The notes under the pieces were generated by a model. That model did no database searches and was not told where the DNA came from. It worked only from the letters and a program-made list of their open reading frames with translations. The position numbers and the translations under genes are program-made. A DNA stretch of 64,000 nucleotides from Candidatus Schekmanbacteria bacterium (lineage in GTDB: Bacteria; Schekmanbacteria; GWA2-38-11; J061): the NCBI GenBank assembly GCA_016219965.1, contig JACRJM010000007.1, positions 308,294 to 372,293 on the forward strand, in the 5' to 3' direction. Below, one piece after another: positions 8,160 through 16,300 of the stretch; the first letter of the stretch is position 1; every line of letters begins with the position of its first letter.

Positions 8160-9734
8160 ATGAGTTTACCATTAGGCGCATATCAGGCTCTTGAAGATGC
8201 TTTAGGGCCAAAGAATGTTTGCGATGATCCGGCAGTAACAACTGCATACAGCTACATGTGGCTTCTTTACAGCACCCATGTCCAGTCAGGAAGATACAGG
8301 CCTGCGGCTGTGGCGCTCCCAAGCAGCACGGAGGAGATACAGGCCATAATCCAGCTTGCCAACAGATACGGTTTCAACTACATCCCGGTAGGAACAAATC
8401 TTCTTCCTCCTACAATCCCGGTTCGTCCTGACACGGTAATCATCGATCCCAAAAGGATGAACAGGATTCTGAAATTGGATGAAAAGAACATGTATGCAGT
8501 CGTTGAGCCCTACGTTACTTACGCACAGCTACAGGCAGAAGCGCACAAGGTCGGGCTTTCAATAACCACACCGGAAGCCGGCTCACAGGTTTCCGTAATG
8601 GCAAACAACCTGTTCCAGGGTATGGGAGGCATGGGGCACAAGTATGGTTTCAACAGAGGCATACTTGCCTGCGACTGGGTTCTACCCAACGGAGACCTAT
8701 TAAAACTAGGTTCAAGGGGAAACAATGCAGCCGGCTGGTTCTGGGGCGACTGCGCAGGGGTGAATCTCAAAGGATTGGTACGGGCAGACACAGGGCACTG
8801 CGGCGGACTGGGAATGGTAACAACAATGTCAGTAAAGTTGTTTCCCTATCCGGGACCGAGAATATACCCTGTTAAGGGAGCAAATCCGGACTTCCATATG
8901 GATCTCCCGAAAGATCGTTTCTGCCTGAAGCTCATACAGTTTAAATCCAAGCATCAGCTTGGCGACGCAATGTATGACATCGGACACTCAGAGATTGCAG
9001 GCGCTGTCCATGAGGAAGGTGCAAACTGGATACTTGCAGACAACTGTCTGTCCGTTGAAGAGTTCTGGGAAAGATGGCCCAAATTCCAGCACCAGTGGAA
9101 AAATATTATGGCTGTATCGTTGATGGGTTTCTCATCACCACGTCAGCTTGAATATGAGAAGAAGGTTCTTGACGACATTGTAAATGACCATGAAGGGACT
9201 TACCTTGACGAAAACTCCGATCTTTACAAGACCGGCTCCCATGCAATAGGCGAAGCTTTGAGATGTGGAATGTCAAACAGACTTTACAGACCTGCGGGAG
9301 ACTTCTTCGTACTCGGCGGTTTCGGCTTCGACTCCATAGACCACACCATCAGGACAAGCGAATTCATGTGGCCAATAATCGAAGACGCATACAAGAAAGG
9401 ACATTTCGTCGAAGACTTGAGCCACAGCGACTGGGTGAACTCCTATCAGATGTGCCACTTCTCCGAGGTTGAGCCTATAATCTACTTCGAGCATGACATA
9501 GAAGCGGGTGCAACATTTATAAACGGTTATGTTGGAACAATCGTCGAGGCGGTAAAAAGAAAGATGATGCCGACATGGCCATTAGGACCGATGACATGGA
9601 TAACCGGCCCTGCAATGTGCAACTATCATGAACTGGTAATCGGCATGAAGAAGCTGCTCGATCCGAGAACAACATCCAATCCGGGTTATCCGCTTCCGGA
9701 AGTAAACCCGTTCCCGCCACCGCCGGCACAGTAA
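8160..9734 (+). CDS. FAD-binding oxidase subunit (FAD_binding_4, VAO/PCMH fold), paralogue 2
   Basis: The 524-residue flavoprotein has a PCMH-type FAD domain at about 50-235 (LPSSTEEIQAIIQLANRYG, PVGTNLLPP, VIIDPKRMNRI, GMGGMGHKYGFNRG) and a C-terminal cap ending in a Pro-rich tail. It is related to paralogue 1 in fold but clearly diverged: the Gly-rich FAD loop differs (PVGTNLLPPTIP against PASSGTHNYGCT). A Shine-Dalgarno (GGGGAGGA) precedes the ATG. It is last in the operon and is followed by an intrinsic terminator. Two different flavin subunits around one Fe-S subunit suggest either a heterotrimer or alternative dehydrogenases sharing one electron acceptor. Confidence 0.8.
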   Translation: MSLPLGAYQALEDALGPKNVCDDPAVTTAYSYMWLLYSTHVQSGRYRPAAVALPSSTEEIQAIIQLANRYGFNYIPVGTNLLPPTIPVRPDTVIIDPKRMNRILKLDEKNMYAVVEPYVTYAQLQAEAHKVGLSITTPEAGSQVSVMANNLFQGMGGMGHKYGFNRGILACDWVLPNGDLLKLGSRGNNAAGWFWGDCAGVNLKGLVRADTGHCGGLGMVTTMSVKLFPYPGPRIYPVKGANPDFHMDLPKDRFCLKLIQFKSKHQLGDAMYDIGHSEIAGAVHEEGANWILADNCLSVEEFWERWPKFQHQWKNIMAVSLMGFSSPRQLEYEKKVLDDIVNDHEGTYLDENSDLYKTGSHAIGEALRCGMSNRLYRPAGDFFVLGGFGFDSIDHTIRTSEFMWPIIEDAYKKGHFVEDLSHSDWVNSYQMCHFSEVEPIIYFEHDIEAGATFINGYVGTIVEAVKRKMMPTWPLGPMTWITGPAMCNYHELVIGMKKLLDPRTTSNPGYPLPEVNPFPPPPAQ

Positions 9735-9763
9735 GGTGTAAAGCGGCAGCAATCAGAAAATAC

Positions 9764-9797
9764 AAGGGGGAAAGCAATATGCTTTTCCCCTTTTTTT
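9764..9797 (+). terminator. Intrinsic terminator of the FAD/Fe-S/FAD operon
   Basis: The stem AAGGGGGAAAGCA (9764-9776) pairs with TGCTTTTCCCCTT (9780-9792; one G-T wobble) over a 3-nt ATA loop. A run of T follows to 9797. It lies 30 bp after the stop codon of paralogue 2. Confidence 0.85.
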
Positions 9798-9820
9798 ATT
9801 TCCCAATATATCTCATTAAC

Positions 9821-9889
9821 AAATGGTTTGGCAGTCCCGTGCAGGCTTAAAACTTCATGCGCCTGTTACGGAATTTGCCAAACCATTTA
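9821..9889. repeat. Long inverted repeat between the FAD operon and the restriction-modification genes
   Basis: AAATGGTTTGGCA (9821-9833) and TGCCAAACCATTT (9877-9889) are perfect 13-bp inverted arms. Inner partial arms GCAGGC (9841) and GCCTGT (9861) allow one extended hairpin. It lacks a T-run and comes after a good terminator. It could be a REP-like or MITE-like element, or a border of the imported restriction-modification segment. Confidence 0.6.
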
Positions 9890-10004
9890 TCAAAAGAGCT
9901 TTCAAAGTAAATTATCATTCGCTATACTAAATATTATTAAAATATAAACCATTTTAAAAAATAAAAATTTAGGAACTATAATTGCTTATTTACATAAATT
10001 AATT

Positions 10005-11525
10005 ATGAAAGCTGAACTATCAAACACATTAGACATTACACGTAAACACATAAACGGCAATAGCTGTCGACAGGAACGGTCGAGAATTGGACAGTTCTTA
10101 ACACCCGCTAAAATTGCACAGTTTATGGCATCATTATTTAAGCAGGATAGAGAGCATGTTAGGATTTTGGATTCTGGAGCCGGCGTAGGTGTTCTGTTTG
10201 CTGCTTGCATTGAAATGTTACTTTTGAGGAAACAGCGTCCACTTTCGATTAAGGTAGTTGCATACGAAAATGATAAATCTGTTTTGCCACATTTGAATGA
10301 AACAATGTTGAGATGTAAATCTATATGTAAAGAAGCAGACATTCCATTTTTAGGAGAAATACGCACGGAAGATTTTTTAACAAGCGCCATAGCACAAACA
10401 GAGGATGGACTTTTTGCAGTTCAGTGTGAACGGTTTACTCATGCAATTCTGAATCCACCGTATAAAAAAATCTCTGAGCAATCAGCGACACGCAGATTGC
10501 TCGATGCAGCCGGAGTTGAGGTATCTAACCTATATGCTGCTTTCGTATGGTTATCAGCCCAAATGTTAGAGTCTACAGGTGAATTAGTAGCAATTACTCC
10601 CCGGAGTTTTTGTAATGGTCCATATTTCCGCCGATTCCGCATTGCACTGCTGGATATGATGAGTCTGCAACATATTCACTCGTTTAAATCCCGCAAAAAA
10701 GCATTCGGAGATGATAATGTTTTACAGGAAAATGTGATTTATTATGCCATCAGAGGAGAGCGAAAACCTGATTGCTTGATAATCTCTTCATCTGAAGCCA
10801 TGGATTTTGAAAAAGCAACGGAAAGATCTGTGCCATATGAGCATGTGATTTTACCGGGTGATCGCGATGCCTTTATTTATCTTATAATGAGCAATGGAGA
10901 TGACAGAATAATGGAGCAAATGAGAAATTTTGCAACATCACTCGATGAGCTAGACTTGGATGTTTCCACAGGTCGTGTTGTGGATTTTCGAGCAGAGGAT
11001 CATCTTCGTTTTCTACCAGAACATGGTACTGCGCCACTCATCTATCCATGTCATTTCGAAGATGGTTTTGTAAATTGGCCTGCTAAATCAGGAAAGAAAT
11101 CGAATGCGATTATTATCACAGAGCGTACAGAAGATTTATTGATAGACAATAGATATTATGTCCTCACCAAGCGTTTTTCATCAAAAGAAGAGAGGCGACG
11201 CATTGTTGCTGCGGTATATGATCCCCACAAGATTAAAACTTCGCTTGTTGGGTTTGAGAACCACCTGAATTATTTTCATTCACGAGGTAAGGAGTTATCT
11301 GCAAACATGGCCAATGGTTTAGCCTTGTACCTTAATTCTTCGCTCTGTGACCAATATTTTAGACTGTTTAGCGGACATACACAGGTCAATGCCACTGATC
11401 TTAGGAAAATGCGTTATCCTACCCGCCAGCAGTTGTTACAGCTAGGGGCACACATAAAGCATCGAATGCCTGATCAGGAAACAGTGGATCTTCTTTTGAA
11501 AAAAATATGCAAAAATGATTGCTAA
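10005..11525 (+). CDS. N6-adenine DNA methyltransferase, M.BsuBI/M.PstI family
   Basis: The 506-residue protein carries SAM-binding motif I (ILDSGAGVGVLFAA, about 57-70) and the catalytic motif IV (NPPYKKI, about 148-154) of class N6-adenine methyltransferases. It is followed directly by a BsuBI/PstI-family nuclease with an 11-nt overlap, so it is the protective modification enzyme of a type II system. PstI-family enzymes act on CTGCAG; such sites do occur in this window (for example 494-499 and 5693-5698), so methylation would be needed if specificity is the same. The gene is more AT-rich than the upstream operon, which suggests acquisition. No clear Shine-Dalgarno is visible at the ATG. Confidence 0.9.
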   Translation: MKAELSNTLDITRKHINGNSCRQERSRIGQFLTPAKIAQFMASLFKQDREHVRILDSGAGVGVLFAACIEMLLLRKQRPLSIKVVAYENDKSVLPHLNETMLRCKSICKEADIPFLGEIRTEDFLTSAIAQTEDGLFAVQCERFTHAILNPPYKKISEQSATRRLLDAAGVEVSNLYAAFVWLSAQMLESTGELVAITPRSFCNGPYFRRFRIALLDMMSLQHIHSFKSRKKAFGDDNVLQENVIYYAIRGERKPDCLIISSSEAMDFEKATERSVPYEHVILPGDRDAFIYLIMSNGDDRIMEQMRNFATSLDELDLDVSTGRVVDFRAEDHLRFLPEHGTAPLIYPCHFEDGFVNWPAKSGKKSNAIIITERTEDLLIDNRYYVLTKRFSSKEERRRIVAAVYDPHKIKTSLVGFENHLNYFHSRGKELSANMANGLALYLNSSLCDQYFRLFSGHTQVNATDLRKMRYPTRQQLLQLGAHIKHRMPDQETVDLLLKKICKNDC

Positions 11526-12489
11526 AAAAGCTGAGATAGAAAAAACAAAGCGTAAGATTAGGGAAGCTCTAAAGATTTTGGAACTGCTTGGTTTTCCTAA
11601 ACAGCAACTGAATGAACGATCTGCTCTAACACTGCTTTCTTTATTAGACCTCAAACCTAACGAGAAGTGGGAATCAGCAAAAGATAAATTAATTGGAATT
11701 ACACCAATGATGGAATTCTTTGCTAAATATTATGGTAAACAATATGCCCCTAATAGTAGAGAAACAGTCCGTCGCCAGACAGTTCATCAATTTGTACAGG
11801 CGGCGCTGATTGTTCCTAACCCGGATAACCCCTCCAGACCAACAAACAGCGGGAAAACAGTTTATCAAATTGAGCCGGCTGCTTTAAAACTTCTTCGAGA
11901 GTTTGGTAAACCAAGTTGGAATAAATATTTACGCGAGTATCTACGCACAGTAAAAACACTCAAACAACTCTATGCGCGGGAACGAGATATAAATCGCATC
12001 CCTGTGAAAATATCAAATGTTTTGGATATTAAGCTTTCACCGGGTGGTCAAAACGTATTGGTGAAAAAAATTATTGATGATTTTTGTCCGATTTTTACAC
12101 CAGGAGGTTACGTCATATATGTAGGTGACACACAGTCTAAATGGGCATTTTTTGATTCACATGCACTTAAAAAGTTAGGGGTTGAGATAGAAGAGCATGG
12201 CAAGATGCCCGATGTCGTAGTGCATTACGTAGAAAAGAACTGGCTCGTTCTGATTGAAGCAGTTACCAGTCACGGGCCAGTAAATCCCAAAAGACGACAG
12301 GAATTACAAAAATTATTTTCAGGCTCTAAAGCTGGACTAGTATATGTAACTGCTTTTATTGATCGCCGGACAATGGTAAAATATCTTGATGATATATCCT
12401 GGGAAACTGAAGTCTGGATAGCTGACTCGGCTACACATCTAATTCACTTCAATGGGGAACGATTCCTCGGCCCCTATGAAGATTCTTGA
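11515..12489 (+). CDS. Type II restriction endonuclease, BsuBI/PstI family
   Basis: The 324-residue protein has an N-terminal HTH-like region (about 1-150) and a C-terminal nuclease domain with the PstI-family landmarks YVGDTQSKWAFFD, then GKMPDVVVHYVEKNWLVLIEAVTSHGP, where the D...(E)A core is the PD-(D/E)XK-like site. It overlaps the methyltransferase by 11 nt and is likely translated by coupling. Full length and intact motifs suggest an active enzyme; its site is probably CTGCAG by family, but this is inference. No C-protein gene for timing control is present. Confidence 0.9.
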   Translation: MIAKKAEIEKTKRKIREALKILELLGFPKQQLNERSALTLLSLLDLKPNEKWESAKDKLIGITPMMEFFAKYYGKQYAPNSRETVRRQTVHQFVQAALIVPNPDNPSRPTNSGKTVYQIEPAALKLLREFGKPSWNKYLREYLRTVKTLKQLYARERDINRIPVKISNVLDIKLSPGGQNVLVKKIIDDFCPIFTPGGYVIYVGDTQSKWAFFDSHALKKLGVEIEEHGKMPDVVVHYVEKNWLVLIEAVTSHGPVNPKRRQELQKLFSGSKAGLVYVTAFIDRRTMVKYLDDISWETEVWIADSATHLIHFNGERFLGPYEDS

Positions 12490-12495
12490 ATATAT

Positions 12496-12526
12496 TTGAA
12501 CATATTATATGCGCGCTGCATATAAG
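12496..12526 (+). promoter_or_regulatory. Orphan copy of the MNT-HEPN operator
   Basis: TATATGC-gcgct-GCATATA (12506-12524) has the same 7-bp arms and the same 5-bp spacer as the operator at 20128-20146. A TTGAAC hexamer (12496-12501) precedes it and TATAAG follows, as at the toxin-antitoxin promoter, but with a 19-bp rather than a 17-bp spacer. No plus-strand gene follows. It may be the remnant of a lost module or a distant binding site. Confidence 0.5.
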
Positions 12527-12555
12527 AAATAATCCATTAAAAAAACAAAAAAATA

Positions 12556-13173
12556 TTATTTTTTTCTTATAGCAAAACCCATTCCTAAAAGTCCGGCTCC
12601 AACCAGAAGCATAGTCGATGGCTCAGGTGCAGGAACAGAGATAGGAATAATTTTTGTAGAAAAATAAGACTTGTTAGCAAAATACGAATTCCCGCTTGGG
12701 TCCCAGATCCATTCTGCAGTTGAGGATATAGGTGGATGATAACCCCATGGGCTCACACCGTTTAACCCGTAACTTACAGGGGCATTATATGCGTTGCCGA
12801 AACCGGTCGTATTTACATCCCAGTTGACCGTATCGGTGTTCAATGTATTAGTCCCGTTTTCAAACACGAAATTTGCATCATCTAATGTAAAAGTCCCAAG
12901 CAGTCCCTGGGGTCCACCCCAGTCAATACCATAGATGTGGATATAATTGGTAACGTTAGCTGTCAGCAGTGAGCCATAGCTGTAAGTTGCACCCCAATTA
13001 CTGCCATAACCTACAAGTGTACCTGGTATTAAATCATTGGTACTGATATAGAGATAAAACTCGTTATCAGTTGTAAGGCTCGAATTAAGGACTGTTGCAT
13101 TAAGCTGTGAAGAGGTAAAAAGGAATAACGCAACGCAACATAATAATATTAAAAGATTAACTTTAAACTTCAT
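12556..13173 (-). CDS. PEP-CTERM sorting-domain secreted protein
   Basis: I take the ATG at 13173 because AAAGGGGG sits just upstream and the signal peptide (MKFKVNLLILLCCVALFLF) starts there; a longer form would add 6 residues. The mature part is Asn/Gly/Tyr-rich and beta-like, with no enzyme motif. The C-terminus is a PEP-CTERM signal: PAPEPSTM, then a hydrophobic helix (LLVGAGLLGMGFA) and a basic end (IRKK). In this family exosortase processes the tail and the protein joins the cell surface or extracellular matrix. No exosortase gene is in the window. A sigma-54 promoter lies 61 bp upstream, consistent with RpoN control known for other PEP-CTERM genes. Confidence 0.9.
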   Translation of the reverse strand: MKFKVNLLILLCCVALFLFTSSQLNATVLNSSLTTDNEFYLYISTNDLIPGTLVGYGSNWGATYSYGSLLTANVTNYIHIYGIDWGGPQGLLGTFTLDDANFVFENGTNTLNTDTVNWDVNTTGFGNAYNAPVSYGLNGVSPWGYHPPISSTAEWIWDPSGNSYFANKSYFSTKIIPISVPAPEPSTMLLVGAGLLGMGFAIRKK

Positions 13174-13233
13174 ACTACCCCCTTTAAACAAAATAATTAA
13201 TGCTACCCGGTTTATTTTTTCAGACGAGAACCA

Positions 13234-13249
13234 TGCAATTATTATGCCT
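13234..13249 (-). promoter_or_regulatory. Sigma-54 promoter of the PEP-CTERM gene
   Basis: On the minus strand the sequence reads AGGCATAATAATTGCA, with GG and GC 10 bp apart as sigma-54 requires; -24 is GGCAT and -12 is TTGCA. The predicted start is near 13222, giving a leader of about 49 nt. The 15-mer matches the other two sigma-54 sites in the window (GGCATAATnnTTGCA). Confidence 0.75.
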
Positions 13250-13308
13250 AGCTAATGGACAGACTTAACATATTGAAATATTTAAAATAGCAAAAAACCT
13301 GATACTTT

Positions 13309-13355
13309 CAATTTGTTCAGAATTTCGACACAATGTCGGTTTTTTGGACAAATTG
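13309..13355. repeat. Nested inverted repeats downstream of the activase gene
   Basis: Outer arms CAATTTGT (13309-13316) and ACAAATTG (13348-13355) enclose an inner hairpin CGACA-caa-TGTCG (13326-13338). It lies between the end of the large activase gene and the sigma-54 promoter. It could be a terminator-like structure or a binding site for the sigma-54 activator; there is no T-run on the minus strand. Confidence 0.4.
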
Positions 13356-13380
13356 GAAGTTATTTTCCACATCAAAACCA

Positions 13381-16300
13381 TCACTTCAAAAAATGCAGAT
13401 ATGGGCGCAGAACCCTGTTCTTGTCTGATGTAGTTCCATCATAGGTGATAGACACGATGGGAATCCCTATATCCTTTTCCACCTTCTTGTATATTGCCTC
13501 GCTGATAAGGCCGGGACAGCAGAAAATCGGATTAACATTGACTATAAATTTCAGATCAGAACAGTTTTCATAAAGATAATAAGCCTTGAGAAGGTTTTCT
13601 GCGGTCTCTCCTCCGTGTCTTACGTTAAACCCGTATTTAATAAGATATTCCAGCGGGTCACGTTTCAACTGGCAGGTGCCATTCTGTAAAATCGGCGCCG
13701 CAATGCTGATTATCTTTTTACTGAAAAGCTGCAATGTATTGTAAGCGACCTTGTCCCTAAGCAGTTCAAAATACCATCCCCTGGTCCACTGGATTTTAAA
13801 ATGATTTCCTACTACCAGATTGATGGAATCAACTAAAGGAACAGTGACTGCTTCTGCACCGGCTTTTTCAAGCACCCTGATGAGACCCTGATTGAATGTA
13901 TCATTATCGCGCACATAGAGATCACCCACTACACCGACACCAGGGAGAGAACTTCTTTCAATTTCGACATTGAGAAAATCATCCACTATTGCTTTGAAAA
14001 CATCCTCCTTTGATGCACCTCCTGCAAAACAATCAAATAGTTTGTCCAAAGATTTTCGGTAAATCCTGTCGGTCATACCATCATGCTTTTCACGGGGTCT
14101 GATCTTATGAGTTATCTTCTGCACCAGTCCTGCAATAAGATATGACATGTATATCTCATACACTAACTCGATGGAGAGGTCAGTGGGAGGAAACCTGCTT
14201 ACCAGCACATCCACTTTTTCCATCCCTCCGGACAGCCTTTCGAGCATCTTCTTTATCATCACCGGGTATTGCGGAAGGTTGCATGATACCTGAGATTCAG
14301 TGTTGCTGAACAACGCTGTCTTTGCCGGGTCAAGACCATGTTTCTTTATGGTATGCTGGATACCCAGTGCCATTATGCTAACAGGAAGGCATTGCCCGTC
14401 ATTGATCCTGAGGCTTCTCTGAAATATCTCCGGAGTCTCTTCAATCAGCATGGAATCGATACCGGCATTGATAAGTGCTCCCTGTATCAGCCTGCCGCTC
14501 AAAGGGTCATAGGATGGAATCAGATAGGTTTTCTTTTCAAATGTTTTTTTCAATCTGATCACAGGCCGCTTCGCTTTTAAATTAGAAACCGAATAATTAC
14601 GAAAGGTCTCAATGGCAGCCTCAAGCCTTGTGTCATATCCTTCGCCTGCTTCATGGTCATCGATCTGCAAAATCAGATAAGGCTTCCCGTAATAATCCAT
14701 AATCTCCCTGAAGTATGAGATAATAAATGAATCAGGGGAACATTTAAAGGCAGTGAGATAAATGGGAAAAAGCCCGGGAGTCTGCGCCACAATCTCAGCA
14801 GTCCTGATAATAAGGTTCCCGTAATACCAGTGATTAAACCGGAGAAAATCCTTTGCTAGATCCAGGCGCTCCTCTTCAACAGGAACCATGTCCATCGAAA
14901 ACGACTGGATTCCCATCCCTGCAAGCTTGTCCGGAATTTTTTTATTGAGAGCATTATTGAGCACCAGATAAGGTCGTCCCATGAGGACTATGCCAATATC
15001 ATTTGAAGCTCCAAGCTGGCTCCGAAATAAATCCCGCAAGTCTGCCCTGCGCTCCCGGAACCAGTCCCAGGCAAGCTGGAATGCTTCTTCCACGAGATTA
15101 AACGATGTTCTTTCCTTCATCTCTTCCGGAAAACTGAGATATAGCTCCCGGATAGTCTCGTCAATATTTCCATTCATTTTCAGAACAGGCGCAATGAGTT
15201 TGCCTTCAAGGTCAAACCCCGGAATGCTACGAATAATGGGTATTGCGTAGCTTGAATAATAGCAGTATGACTTTGGCTCCTCTTCCTGTTTATTGTCGGG
15301 CATCTGTGTTGTATTTTCAAAAAGCTGTGGATAGAAAATAAAATCTGCCTCTCCTTCAAGCTCTCTTACATGGCCATGGAATTCAGTGAGCGGTGCACAG
15401 TATTCAGCGCCGCTTATTTCTTTTCCCTCTGAGATGCGTGATGTATCAGCGGTACTGACAATGAAAGTAAAACCAAGGCTTTTAAAGAACAACTGCCATA
15501 GAGGAAGATATTCAATCATATTAAGAGTTGACGGCAATCCGATTTTGATTTGGGATGTGCTCTCTCCATTCTGATGTCTTTGCACTATGCCTGATGAAAA
15601 CAATTCATTACGGATTTCAATTGCATTGAACTGTATCCGGTTTCGCAGGCGTGAAAGAGAAAATTCCGGTCTTCTTATAACTGCACGTATCCCCCCTTTC
15701 TGAAACTCACCAAAGATGCTCACATCAGCATGTTCATAATGAGAGCTAGACTTTCCGGAAACATCAAAAACCCTTCGATGATTCCGCAAAAGATCAAAGC
15801 CCGAAACCTCTTTTTTCCTGTATTCTATGTCATGCTCGACACGGCCGCACATATAGCCCCATCCAAGGGTTTCATCATCGAGCACAATGCTGTTTATTTT
15901 GCAGTGGTTCTTGCAGTAATCGCAGACATATTCATCAACAACAATCTGTTCTTTGTGAAGATCTCTCCTGAAACGGGAATCAAGCGAAAGTCCTGCATCT
16001 GCCATTTTCAGGCATACTCCAAGCGCACCTGTAAGATGGCAGAATTTCGAGACATAAATGGGTTTCCGGAGCTTTTGTTCAAATGCCATCACCAGTGCGT
16101 GATTTTTTGCTGTTGCGCCCTGGAAAGCAATGTGACTGCCGATCTTGTTTACATGGGCTACTTTTGAAAGATAATTATCTCTCACTGAATGAAGGGCTGC
16201 TGCCAGCAGCTCTTCACGGCTGTAACCGAGGCTAAGCATATGATTGAGATCTCTTTCCATGAACACCGTGCACCTGTCACTGATAAGCGGAGCCGGCGCA

